From Synechococcus sp. UW140 (GTDB taxonomy: Bacteria > Cyanobacteriota > Cyanobacteriia > PCC-6307 > Cyanobiaceae), in contig NZ_UCOB01000032.1 in the NCBI RefSeq assembly GCF_900474295.1, positions 1 to 40,501 on the forward strand: a DNA stretch of 40,501 bases. Direction: 5' to 3'. Positions 7,465 through 15,407 of the stretch are shown in pieces. Under the pieces are notes generated by a model. The model saw only the letters and a list, made by a program, of their open reading frames with translations. It was not told where the DNA came from and did no database searches. Every line of letters begins with the position of its first letter. Positions within the stretch are counted from its first letter, which is position 1. The position numbers and the translations under genes were made by a program.

Positions 7465-8400
7465 TCAGAGTCGGCACCTGCCAATCGGGCTAAAGGTGAA
7501 GGCACGATCATGCACCCTGATATCTCTGTTCTCAGGGGTGGAGATCAAGGCCTGTTTTTTGGGAAGCTTTGCTGAGTCTGCCCCAAAGCGATATTGAAGA
7601 GCGGCAGAAAGTCTCCAATCGTAGGAGTCATCATAGGAGCCGTTGATTCTGGCATCTAAGCCATCAGTAATGCGGTATGAGAGGCTAGAGCGAAGGCCTA
7701 CATTATTCACTTCGTCTCGACCTTTGCACTTGTTGTAGTCGCCCTTTTGGTAGTAAGCACCAATGTTTGCTTGAAGGTTGGAAGTTATCCAATAGCCAGT
7801 ATCTAAGCCATAGGTTAGTAGCGCCCCGCCATTGTAATTCCAGTTCAATACCTGGGTTGTCTCGCCGACTGGGATTAATCCATATGCATTGAATTTCCAC
7901 TCGCTAGAGATAGCCTCTAGGTTGAAGCCAATTTGTTGATAAAAAGCAGACCCATCTTCAACTGATATCCCTGAGTCTGCATAGCCGCTATTCATTGGTC
8001 TTGAGTCGTAACCAGCATTCAATCCATACATCCAAGAGTCTTCTTCATTCTGCCAGCGATAACCCAGACGTGTTGATGTGCTGATCGTGGTACCTTTTAC
8101 TGTTGTATCAACGATGCTTGAGTAATTGCTTCGATCAGCAAAGTTGATGTTGGCGAGCGCATCGAGGAAAATAACGCTGTTGTCGTTTACAGCCACTGGC
8201 AAGAAGCCACCGAGACCCGCCTGGTTCGGGGTGCCCGCAGCTTGTAGTGCGGCTTGAAAGCCAATCGTTGGTTTGATCTCTTCCTTCAGGCTGATGCTCA
8301 TTACGCCGAGGTCATCTGCACTGCCGTCTTGGCTTCGACCAGGAAGTGGGTTCAAGGCCAAGGCAGAAGCCAGCAGACCGATAGAGAGGCGTTGAAGCAA
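7465..8400 (-). CDS. Inverse-autotransporter-type outer-membrane beta barrel
   Basis: This 311-aa protein has a signal peptide (residues about 1-23). The body then alternates aromatic and polar residues, as in transmembrane strands. Patterns such as TRLGYRWQNEEDSWMYGLNAGYDSR and later ALQYRFG fit the inverse autotransporter barrel domain (IAT_beta, formerly DUF3442). That barrel sits in the outer membrane and, in intimin-like proteins, precedes a passenger. Here there is almost nothing after the barrel (about 35 residues), so it is either a barrel-only protein or a truncated relative. Barrel-only copies are, as I recall, common in marine Synechococcus. Role unknown. Confidence 0.7.
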   Translation of the reverse strand: MLQRLSIGLLASALALNPLPGRSQDGSADDLGVMSISLKEEIKPTIGFQAALQAAGTPNQAGLGGFLPVAVNDNSVIFLDALANINFADRSNYSSIVDTTVKGTTISTSTRLGYRWQNEEDSWMYGLNAGYDSRPMNSGYADSGISVEDGSAFYQQIGFNLEAISSEWKFNAYGLIPVGETTQVLNWNYNGGALLTYGLDTGYWITSNLQANIGAYYQKGDYNKCKGRDEVNNVGLRSSLSYRITDGLDARINGSYDDSYDWRLSAALQYRFGADSAKLPKKQALISTPENRDIRVHDRAFTFSPIGRCRL

Positions 8401-8719
8401 GTGTCAGGAGCCACTGAGAAGAGCATGGCCTCTTTTCTCTCCTATCAGTCTCCATCTCGGTCAGTTTCAAGACGGGCTCATCTGCAGTGAATCCTCAGAT
8501 ATAGATGCTCACGATCTTTAACCGTCAACTGTTCCCGCTCGGCACTCACTCTTTTCAGGGCCTTGTTAGACGGCGATCTGTCTATCGTTCCATCTGATAA
8601 CCAATTTCAGTAGATCATCGGGAGTAATTGTCCATACCGATCTGATCTGAGCTTGGCCGTTTATCGCCGCTTTCATCCCTAAAGCCTCTTCGAGCTTCTC
8701 TCTACCGAGCAGCGCCTAA
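8401..8719. other. Intergenic stretch upstream of the barrel gene
   Basis: These 319 bases separate two minus-strand genes and presumably carry the barrel gene's promoter. I saw no further gene, clear sigma-70 boxes or strong hairpin. Confidence 0.4.
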
Positions 8720-9178
8720 TCAATCCTTCCAAGCACAGAATTTCAGCTTGTGCATTGTTCCGCGGCCAAGGCTTCTTGAGGCGATTGATTGCCAACAATC
8801 ACCCTTTTGGATCAGCCCATCAAAGCAGGCTTGGGCATTGCGCATGTTGCCTGTATTCCAGCACAGGCGTGCTGCTGAACCTTCGCGCTGCAGGAAGCCG
8901 TATACCCCATTCCGCGCGATGCGCATTTGATATCCAAAACAGTCTGATGTTTGGACAGGCCGACCATCAGGGCACACGACTAACAGCCTTTCATCACTGA
9001 ATGAGTCTGTTTCTCCCTTGGATGTGAATGAGCACCGATCGTCCAATCGAGTCACACCATCCATCACCAGGAGACATTTGGCATTCAACGCACTGGCATC
9101 GCTCGGAACTGTATGCAGTGAAGCAAAGCTGGCCGAGAGGGCTGCCATCAGCGCCACGGCTTTGATCATGGAGAGCAC
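8720..9178 (-). CDS. Small secreted Cys-rich protein, unknown function
   Basis: This 152-aa protein starts at ATG 9178. Its signal peptide (MIKAVALMAALSASFA, about 4-19) probably leads to cleavage before the Asn/Lys segment. The mature part has about eight Cys in short motifs (KCLLVMDG, RCSFTSKG, VCPDG, DCFGYQM, LCWNTG, ACFDGL, GDCW, KFCAWKD). That suggests a disulfide-stabilized periplasmic or secreted fold. Several Gly/aromatic pairs hint at a small beta-rich domain. No family was recognized. It is well separated from its neighbours and likely transcribed alone. Confidence 0.6.
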   Translation of the reverse strand: MLSMIKAVALMAALSASFASLHTVPSDASALNAKCLLVMDGVTRLDDRCSFTSKGETDSFSDERLLVVCPDGRPVQTSDCFGYQMRIARNGVYGFLQREGSAARLCWNTGNMRNAQACFDGLIQKGDCWQSIASRSLGRGTMHKLKFCAWKD

Positions 9179-9604
9179 TGGGTTGTCATCACCATGATTG
9201 CCTCTGTGATGCCTTCTTACAACTGGTTCACAAGCTAAGAGACGACGCTCAAGACCAGTTTGCAGAGGGGCAAGCCCAATTGTTCAGGCATGGTTCACCA
9301 GCGTTTCGTTAGAGGGGATGGCCTTTGACTCGTTCGGTGGGGATAGCACTGATCAATCCGACCATTGCGAAGCGACCATTTCAAAGCCCTGCAAAAGCCA
9401 TACCTTTTGGCATAGGTGCATGAGCTTTTTGCTTGTTATAGCGTTATGAATTTTCATGCATTCAACCTCGCCAGATTTCATGATTAGATTCAAAAGGCAC
9501 ATGTCATCCTTTGAATCTATTGATCAATAGGCTAGAAGATTTCTGATAGGGTGCTTAGGGCTGGATGATGACCTCGAGCTGAGTTCTGATTGTTTCAATG
9601 GTTA
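9179..9604. other. Intergenic stretch, one doubtful micro-ORF
   Basis: A 43-codon plus-strand frame (ATG 9318 to TGA 9447-9449) follows GAGGGG but is polar and unpatterned until a short hydrophobic end, so I do not call it a gene. The remainder is AT-rich toward 9600, where the lower-GC patch begins. No RNA gene was seen. Confidence 0.35.
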
Positions 9605-9817
9605 TCAATTGTTTTTAGCTGGATTTAACTCCATGGTTGCGTTAGTTGCGATCTTCTCTTTCAAAGAGACTGCTCCGGCTAATCCAATGGGTCCAAAAAT
9701 TGACCCTGCGAGCAGCCATAGCCAGCTTGGATGATTTTTTGAATCTGCAATAGCAGTACTCAGTAGGCCACATGGAATCCATACACAAAATAAGGCGATC
9801 AGGATGTATGTGCTCAT
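9605..9817 (-). CDS. Small two-helix membrane protein, 70 aa
   Basis: From ATG 9817 this encodes 70 aa. It has two hydrophobic helices: YILIALFCVWIPCGLLSTAI (about 3-22) and WLWLLAGSIFGPIGLAGAVSL (about 31-51). A short polar loop (ADSKNHPS) lies between them, and a Lys-containing tail follows. The frame is open upstream to 9916, but that extension is polar and unlike a gene start. The Gly/Pro motif in helix 2 resembles small cyanobacterial membrane hypotheticals of unknown function. There is no operon partner. Confidence 0.55.
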   Translation of the reverse strand: MSTYILIALFCVWIPCGLLSTAIADSKNHPSWLWLLAGSIFGPIGLAGAVSLKEKIATNATMELNPAKNN

Positions 9818-10345
9818 GGTTTGGCTTGTTTTTCTTCGTTCTAAGTTCCCATTGCTGTTTTTGTTGTCGTATTTGATTGAATAGTCTGTCGTCAAAGCAC
9901 CCTTTCGTTGCAGCAATCAAGGCTTTCTCAGCATCCCGGTAACAACATGTCGGTGACGCATGGGAGTGTGCTGCTTCACGATCAACAAGGGATGGATTGG
10001 TGTGGGTACGACGGCCAGAGATCCGCCATCAATGGCTTCTCCATCGATTGATTGATCACTAGCGTTAGCCGAAGTGGCTGTGCTTCATGCCTGATGTGCT
10101 GGTTTTATTCATGCCTCATTGTCGCTTGAATGCTGCTCGAATGAGCCAAACTGAATCAATCAATTGTTCAGCTAACATCTTTACTCCTACCTTCATCAAC
10201 AGATGATGTGACCTTTGTAACACAGTTTTTAATCATAAAAAGCGAAGGCCTACGTCATATTGGCGATATTGGCGGTAAAAATTATAATCAATTTGCCTCA
10301 GTCCTCTGGATAATTGTCTGGTGCGGATACGAGCTTGTCCTGGCC
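9818..10345. other. Intergenic region upstream of the CpcL-like linker
   Basis: Low-GC, AT-rich DNA between a minus-strand membrane gene and the plus-strand linker gene. It presumably holds both promoters. The linker frame is open back to a GTG at 10208, but those 46 codons are unlike any linker N-terminus, so I treat them as untranslated. No tRNA or terminator was seen. Confidence 0.4.
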
Positions 10346-11104
10346 ATGCCATCAATTTTTTGCGACACTCGTTTGCAATATCCATGCTCATCTCAACGAT
10401 CCCGTGTGGATTCTTTTGATGCCAATAAAAAATCATCTCAAAAGCGAGATGAGTTAATACAGTCTTGTGATCAGCTTATAGAGCAATGTTACCGACAGAT
10501 ATTCTTTCATGCTATGACTGCTGATCGAGATGTTTCTCTGGAGTCACAACTACGCTCTGGCAGTATTACGGTCAGAGATTTTATCAGGGGTCTTCTTCTT
10601 TCAGAGCGATTCTACAGAGGCTATATTCTTTGTAATAGCAATGAACGAATCGTTGAGCAAGTGATAGGAAGAGTGCTTGGCAGATCCGTTTACAACTCAG
10701 AGGAAGTTTTGTCTTGGTCTATCGTGATTGCTGGGCAAGGATTTGCTAAGTTTATCGATCTAATTTTAGATGGTACTGAATATATGGATCGATTTGGTTA
10801 CGACAGTATGCCGGTGCAGATCAACCGTCTGATCCCTGGCCAAGCCATTGGTGAGGTCCCCATCTATCAAAAATTGCCAAGATATTCTGAGTATTGGAGA
10901 GATAAACTGATTTCTAGCAAAATGATGATGTCGATTGATCAATTTAATACCTACAGCCTAAGAAGAGCGTCTGTTGCAAGTCTTATCTATGACAAGCCCG
11001 AAGGGCGAGCCTTGACTATCTGGACCCTTCTTCTCTCTATTGGATCGATTGGTGCCCTCATCATTGTGCTGTCAATCTTTAATGCCACTTTTACGGTGCG
11101 ATGA
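10346..11104 (+). CDS. CpcG/CpcL-type phycobilisome linker with C-terminal membrane helix
   Basis: From ATG 10346 this encodes 252 aa. The N-terminus carries an SRVDSF segment like that of CpcG rod-core linkers. The phycobilisome linker domain follows, with QCYRQIFFHAMTADRD, LRSGSITVRDFIRGLLLSERF, VIGRVLGRSVYN and ILDGTEYMDRFG. After it comes the CpcG-like GEVPIYQKLPRYSEYWRD. The last 25 residues form a strong membrane helix (TLLLSIGSIGALIIVLSIF). CpcL (CpcG2) linkers have exactly this: a CpcG body plus a hydrophobic tail that fixes a core-less phycobilisome rod to thylakoids near photosystem I. That role is inferred. Its stop overlaps a mini-ORF by 4 nt, with a ferredoxin gene just beyond. 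Lower GC than the core genes suggests it lies in an acquired patch. Confidence 0.8.
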   Translation: MPSIFCDTRLQYPCSSQRSRVDSFDANKKSSQKRDELIQSCDQLIEQCYRQIFFHAMTADRDVSLESQLRSGSITVRDFIRGLLLSERFYRGYILCNSNERIVEQVIGRVLGRSVYNSEEVLSWSIVIAGQGFAKFIDLILDGTEYMDRFGYDSMPVQINRLIPGQAIGEVPIYQKLPRYSEYWRDKLISSKMMMSIDQFNTYSLRRASVASLIYDKPEGRALTIWTLLLSIGSIGALIIVLSIFNATFTVR

Positions 11105-11169
11105 ATACTTCAAATCAGCTCATCAATGACCGCAAGCTTTTCCAAGCAAAGGTAACTAGCAAGCCTTGA
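11101..11169 (+). CDS. 22-aa mini-ORF coupled to the linker gene
   Basis: ATG 11101 overlaps the linker stop (ATGA) and opens 22 codons to TGA 11167-11169, six bases before the ferredoxin ATG. The product (MNTSNQLINDRKLF...) is polar with no motif. Its main use may be to carry terminating ribosomes from the linker to the ferredoxin start (translational coupling). It could also be a real peptide or chance. The exact junction spacing is what makes it notable. Confidence 0.35.
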   Translation: MNTSNQLINDRKLFQAKVTSKP

Positions 11170-11175
11170 AAAATA

Positions 11176-11556
11176 ATGCAAGAAGTTCATAGAAGTCACG
11201 ACATTGTCAGAGCTGCGTTTAATTCAAGCCTTGTTGAATTGGCACAATTACGTTCAGGGAATGAGCCAATATTAGGTGGTAGCCTTCATGCCAAGGCTGT
11301 CTGGGTTGATGAACTGGCTTGTATTGGATGTGGATACTGCACCAATGTTGCTTCAAATACATTCATGATGCTTTCTCATTCTGGGCGATGTAGAGCCCTT
11401 CGCCAAGATGGAGATTCGTTGATGCTGATTCAAGAAGCCATCGATACATGTCCTGTCGATTGCATCCATTGGGTTGACTTTAGTGAATTAAGATCTCTCT
11501 TGCCTGGACAGTCTGCTGTGGTTACGAATAGATGCACGCATCAATGGCCTGCTTGA
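11176..11556 (+). CDS. [4Fe-4S] ferredoxin
   Basis: This 126-aa protein has a ferredoxin core: CIGCGYC (Cys 49, 52, 55) and the later CPVDCIHW (Cys 92). The spacing CxxCxxC...CP binds one [4Fe-4S] cluster. The surrounding VDELACIGCGYCTNVASNTF and IQEAIDTCPVDC match a cyanobacterial ferredoxin type, also found fused to DnaJ in plants. The first 40 residues are a poorly conserved extension without a signal peptide, so it is cytoplasmic. Such proteins carry low-potential electrons. It lies 71 nt after the CpcL-like linker, with a mini-ORF between, suggesting one operon. A shared role at photosystem I or in bilin reduction is inference. Confidence 0.82.
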   Translation: MQEVHRSHDIVRAAFNSSLVELAQLRSGNEPILGGSLHAKAVWVDELACIGCGYCTNVASNTFMMLSHSGRCRALRQDGDSLMLIQEAIDTCPVDCIHWVDFSELRSLLPGQSAVVTNRCTHQWPA

Positions 11557-11804
11557 GCATTCGTGAATCATGCAGCCTTGGTCATTATCAGGCTGCTTGA
11601 TGTTTCTCGGTGATTATCGACGTGATCTTGATCCTTTCTTCGCTTCAGTGATTTACTTGTCTAGTTCTCTCAGTTAGATTCAGATGTCAATACAGATCTG
11701 GCCTTTTCTTGCTGTTTAGAGTTAATATGCTTTTCTCATCAATCAATTGATCGTTCTCGATCGGTTTGGCAAGATTTTCCCAAGGCCCTTAGAAGATCTA
11801 CGTG

Positions 11805-11918
11805 CTATAGCTTTATTTTTCTATTCTTTCTCCTGTAGAGAAATATCGTCAACCCGGCTGCTGCCAATGGTATCGCAGTAAATATAAGTATGTATAGGGA
11901 TGTATTGCTTGGATGCAT
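11805..11918 (-). CDS. Small single-helix membrane protein, 37 aa
   Basis: On the minus strand ATG (11918-11916) to TAG (11807-11805) encodes 37 aa. A short polar head (MHPSNTS) is followed by one hydrophobic helix (LYILIFTAIPLAAAGLTIFL) and a very basic tail (YRRKNRKIKL). It has the shape of a photosystem low-molecular-weight subunit but matches none I know (not PsbX, Psb30 or PsaM). No good ribosome binding site precedes it. It is the only credible gene in 11557-12217, a low-GC stretch between the ferredoxin and an 82-aa ORF; the rest shows nothing. Confidence 0.4.
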   Translation of the reverse strand: MHPSNTSLYILIFTAIPLAAAGLTIFLYRRKNRKIKL

Positions 11919-12217
11919 GGCTCATGTTTTTAGAATTCTAGTATTATGTGTGTTACTGGTCGTGTATTGATTGATTGCCTGTTGCGGGTTAGATGATTCT
12001 TGCTTGCTTTCGAAGTTGTGTTCACAGCTGGCCTTTTGTTGATCCCTTTTGTGCCAATTTAATGTGTCAGGTTCAGTTGGCGCGTTAGCTTGCGAAAGCA
12101 ATGCATGTAGAGATTGATGGCTGAGTCATTTCTCCTTTGGGTTGATTTATCTACTGCTGTTGTGTGTTTTGGCTTTATTGTTGGGATATTAAGCTCTTTG
12201 ATTATTGACGATGACCT

Positions 12218-12466
12218 CTATTGGTGATCATTCATTGTATTCTTCTCAATTTTGTCTTTTGCTTTTTTTCGCCCCTCACGGAATGCATCAAGATCCATCT
12301 TGGCGTTGTTCCATCTGATTAATTTTTCGATGCTTTGCCCTTGGAGCCAGTTGCTTTCTGCAGCGATCAGCCTAGCGTGTAAAGCTCGCTCTGTTTTCGT
12401 CTCAAAACGAATTGTGCCGCTATCTAGCGGTGCATTGATGAAGTAGTCCCAATTTGGCTCAATCAT
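12218..12466 (-). CDS. Hypothetical protein, 82 aa
   Basis: This 82-aa soluble protein starts at ATG 12466. It begins MIEPNWDYFINAPLDSGT, has a charged helix (ETKTERALHARLIAAESNW) and ends in a Lys-rich helix (FREGRKKAKDKIEKN). There is no signal peptide, membrane helix or recognized motif. The composition is clearly protein-like, so I take it as real; codon use is AT-leaning like the nearby linker and ferredoxin. No operon partner is visible. Confidence 0.5.
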   Translation of the reverse strand: MIEPNWDYFINAPLDSGTIRFETKTERALHARLIAAESNWLQGQSIEKLIRWNNAKMDLDAFREGRKKAKDKIEKNTMNDHQ

Positions 12467-12700
12467 TTTGATCAGAGTATTTTCTATATTTAACCCCGCA
12501 ACGCTCTCTTTAGCAAATTATATGATGGCTATGACGTCTGGATTTGTTGTTTGTTTGAGTACATTGAATTGGTAGCATTTGACAGGGTTGTTGGTAAAAT
12601 GAATGAAAGCATTGTTTGAGCTTATTGCCCCTTGGCCTGTAGCTTTTTGTGCCCTCTTCCTCTGACGACTGTGGATAATTGGCACAGCATTTAATTGACT

Positions 12701-12835
12701 GTGGATTTACGGGTCGTTCTTGTTTTTGCTCCAATTGTTCTGGCGCTCTCTTGGGCTGGTTACAATATTGGCCGTGCAGCGCTCGGTCAGTTTCAGTTAG
12801 CGCTGCGTCAATACAAGAAAAACACTGGTAACTAG
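12701..12835 (+). CDS. psbY: Photosystem II protein PsbY
   Basis: GTG 12701 opens a 44-aa protein with the PsbY layout: MDLRVVLVFAPIVLALSW, then AGYNIGRAALGQFQ and a basic tail (LRQYKKNTGN). PsbY is a single-helix subunit at the edge of photosystem II near cytochrome b559. The 'MDLR...APIxLAxSWAxYNIGRAAxGQ' pattern is what I recall for picocyanobacterial PsbY. The GTG start is supported by the pattern's beginning there. The gene is monocistronic; no clear Shine-Dalgarno sequence was seen. Confidence 0.85.
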   Translation: MDLRVVLVFAPIVLALSWAGYNIGRAALGQFQLALRQYKKNTGN

Positions 12836-13772
12836 TCTGGTTAGCTGGAGGGGCATGTTCGTTGGCTTGTCATGCTTGGTTTGTGTCCTTAATCGATTGT
12901 CGTTAGGTGAGGCGTTACAAGATCTCTAACGAGATGATCGAGGTAGCCCCCTGCTCCTATCTCAACGCAAAGCACAGCTATTCTTGCGCCATCTAAAAAT
13001 TCTTGTTGCTGTCGCTTCATTTCGGCATCTTGTTCTAACCCCTGCACCCTTGCCCATGCAGTTTGTTTGATTTGTGCTGCCTATTTTGCCCTGTTGGTCT
13101 TTCCTCCTTCAGCTCTCTAGTCGTGTTGGACCTGTTTCAGCGCTGCAATGGTTCTGGAAGACGATTTAGCTCCAATCCATGCACTTCCTTCCTCTTCATT
13201 GTTCCGTGTTGTTGTCTGCAATGATTCGAGCACCGAAACTCTTTTGCTATCGCTTTATTTGAACCCCCTGGTCCCCTTGGCGCTTTCATAGCACCAAAGG
13301 AACAGGCGACGTGGGGCTGTCGATCCCGTCCAAAGGATGACTTTTGAATTATTATTTGCCATCTCTAAGGCCTCAGTGCGCAACCTTCCTCACATGCGTT
13401 ACGAATGATTCCCTTCTCCTGACCAGATGAGCTTCTTGCCTGAGAGGCCGCTCGCGCAGGAGCCTCTAAGTATTAATACTTGTCCTTGGCTTGGCGTCGT
13501 TGGCTCTCTTGCCCCGTGCCGTTGACTTGCTCGGGTCAGTGTGCAACGTAATCCTTTCGCTGGTGGGGCATTTGTCGTGTCTGGGGTCTACAGAGGCTGG
13601 CTTGATTGCTCTTGAGCCACCGAGCCTTTGTTGCATTCTTCTCTGTTGCGGTATGGCTTCAAAGCTTCATTGCTCTGTTCTCGAAATCTGGTGAAAAGAT
13701 TCAAATGTGATCGGTATGCTTTTCAAGCGTCTCTCTTGTCTTTATTCCTAAGGAGGGAGACTCTCTTTTCTC
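12836..13772. other. Long intergenic stretch between psbY and the acid phosphatase
   Basis: 937 bases without a convincing gene. A 47-codon frame (ATG 13148 to TAG 13289-13291) is open but unpatterned. A 24-codon frame at 12856 follows GGAGGGGC. A 6-bp stem with a 13-nt loop (13443-13467) and an adjacent 14-nt perfect palindrome (AAGTATTAATACTT, 13468-13481) may be a regulatory or protein-binding site. AAGGAGGGAG at about 13750 lies rather far from the next start. Confidence 0.35.
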
Positions 13773-14627
13773 ATGCCATTCAGCACAGCAAAATTCCTTG
13801 GCCTTGGGCTGTCCATAATTGCCATCAGTTATCCCTCCACCGTCTTTGCTGGTGATCAGAAGAGCAGTGAATGTCTGACCGCATCCGCCCAGGTACCTGA
13901 ACTTCAACATGGATTGATCGAGGGGTATCTTGTGCAGTCCGATTTCCCTGACAGTCTGGAGTTGTTGCCACAACCTCCGAGCCTTGGACAGGCTGATCAT
14001 GCTCTGGATACATCTATCTCGCGAAGAAGCTTCAGTCTGCCTGGAACGCCGCGCTGGACTCTTGCAGCCAGTGATGCCAACCTAAGGTTCCCCGATGCGG
14101 CTGGCACCTTTTCCTGTGCAATCGGTGTTCCCATTAGCGAGTCTGACACTCCTAGGCTTTACCAACTCCTCAGGCGCAGTCTCACCGATGCTGGTTTGTC
14201 GACTTACAAGGCCAAAAATAATTACAATCGGCGTAGACCATTCCTTGTGAATCAGAAGCCGATTTGTTCCCCAGAAGATACGATCGAGCTCACTTCAGAT
14301 CCCTCCTATCCCTCTGGACATACTGCTGTTGGATGGGCTTGGGCATTGATTTTGAGTGAAATGGTACCCGACCGTAGCAATCAAATTCTGGCCCGAGGAT
14401 TGGCCTATGGTGAGAGTCGCCATCTCTGCAATGTTCATTGGTACAGTGATGTAATCAATGGTCGAGTGATGGGAGCAGCGACGGTAACTGTTCTGCATAA
14501 CAATGCTGAGTTTCGTGCCGACTTTGCAGCCGCAAAAGCAGAAGTTGCCAATGCCCGTGCCAGGAATCTAGTACCGAGCCGTGATTGTAACGTCGAGGCT
14601 TTAGCGCTTGATCAGGATACTCACTGA
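13773..14627 (+). CDS. Class A non-specific acid phosphatase (PAP2 superfamily), exported
   Basis: This 284-aa protein has a signal peptide (residues about 1-26, ending STVFA-GD). All three phosphatase motifs of the PAP2/haloperoxidase fold are present: K148-x6-R155-P156 within KNNYNRRRP; PSGH (180-183); and SR (215-216)-x5-His222-x3-Asp226 in SRHLCNVHWYSD. This matches bacterial class A acid phosphatases (PhoN/PhoC type). They release phosphate from many organic phosphoesters in the periplasm. In the phosphate-poor ocean such an enzyme would help scavenge phosphorus, but no pho box was checked. It is monocistronic. The DUF1330 gene converges from the other strand, with a hairpin between. Confidence 0.87.
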   Translation: MPFSTAKFLGLGLSIIAISYPSTVFAGDQKSSECLTASAQVPELQHGLIEGYLVQSDFPDSLELLPQPPSLGQADHALDTSISRRSFSLPGTPRWTLAASDANLRFPDAAGTFSCAIGVPISESDTPRLYQLLRRSLTDAGLSTYKAKNNYNRRRPFLVNQKPICSPEDTIELTSDPSYPSGHTAVGWAWALILSEMVPDRSNQILARGLAYGESRHLCNVHWYSDVINGRVMGAATVTVLHNNAEFRADFAAAKAEVANARARNLVPSRDCNVEALALDQDTH

Positions 14628-14742
14628 GAAGCTGTCTGAGCGAAGCAAATTGGCTTAGTAATGTTCAAGTATTGACAGCAGTGCATTACACCCTCCTTCG
14701 AATCAGAGGCTAAGCGTAGGCTGGAAAGTAGAAAAAGAAACC

Positions 14743-14773
14743 AGAGAGAAGGAGCAGGCCTCTCCTTCTCTCT
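14743..14773 (-). terminator. Strong hairpin terminator (minus strand)
   Basis: A perfect 12-bp inverted repeat (AGAGAGAAGGAG / CTCCTTCTCTCT) has a 7-nt loop. On the minus strand it is followed by a pyrimidine tract (GGTTTCTTTTTC). It lies downstream of the DUF1330 gene and probably ends that transcript; it may also block read-through from the acid phosphatase gene. Confidence 0.7.
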
Positions 14774-14855
14774 ACTCCCCATTGGCTCACCTCAAAAGCT
14801 GCATCTCTTGAGATGTTCTTATCGATGCGACTGCATTCAATCTTTAGTACTGATT

Positions 14856-15158
14856 TTAATGGATGGCATGGTCGCCTTCCTCAAGGATCGACAGAGAGAT
14901 GTCGCAATGACCCTGGCGCAGTTTGATCATCTCCTGGTATTGATTTGATTCATAAGCAGCTTGTGCTTGAGCCACATTCTCAAACTCGATAATCAACGTG
15001 AAATGGCCTGGATCTCCTTCGCGTACATCAGTATTCAGTTCTCTGCATAAAATTTGTCCCTTGTGAGCTTCCAGAAAAGGTGCGAATGCGGTAAGAAAGT
15101 CTGTCATCCCTGCTGGATTGGTGATATTGCCAGCAACGCTCCAATAACCTTTAGCCAT
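14856..15158 (-). CDS. DUF1330-family protein, 100 aa
   Basis: From ATG 15158 this encodes 100 aa beginning MAKGYWSVAGNITNP. The frame is open to 15218, but the extra 20 residues are not family-like. The body has the ferredoxin-like alpha/beta pattern of DUF1330 (dimeric alpha-beta barrel superfamily): FLTAFAPFLEAHKGQILCRE, then FTLIIEFENVAQAQAAYESN and YQEMIKLRQG. Such proteins are small cytoplasmic dimers of unknown or varied function, related to antibiotic-biosynthesis monooxygenases. A strong terminator follows. Confidence 0.75.
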   Translation of the reverse strand: MAKGYWSVAGNITNPAGMTDFLTAFAPFLEAHKGQILCRELNTDVREGDPGHFTLIIEFENVAQAQAAYESNQYQEMIKLRQGHCDISLSILEEGDHAIH

Positions 15159-15407
15159 TTTTTGAGTGAGAGAACGATTTATTATTGCATGGATTAGCGG
15201 ATTATCAAAGCAATTCACACCGAGACTCTATGATCATTGAATTGCCTCAACTGTTCTTGTTGATCTTGATTTTCTATTCACCTCCCATGCCTTTCCGGAT
15301 CGTTCTATTCCTTCCTCGTCAACATCTCCATGGCTCAGCCAAATGGTGTTCTTCGCGACTCCCAGTGGGTCTCTAAATGAATCCAATTGGCCTCGCCATG
15401 AGCTGCT

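Noticed and set aside
9318-9449. 43-codon frame after GAGGGG
   Set aside because: Unpatterned polar sequence; spacing to the purine run is too short; no supporting context.
10208-10345. N-terminal extension of the CpcL-like linker from GTG 10208
   Set aside because: The 46 added residues do not look like a linker N-terminus, while ATG 10346 starts just before the CpcG-like SRVDSF segment.
13148-13291. 47-codon plus-strand frame
   Set aside because: No recognizable structure and no ribosome binding site.
15230-15376. 48-codon hydrophobic plus-strand frame (MIIELPQLF...)
   Set aside because: Lies in the gap between two minus-strand genes without a ribosome binding site, with a hydrophobic start and disordered end; too weak to call.
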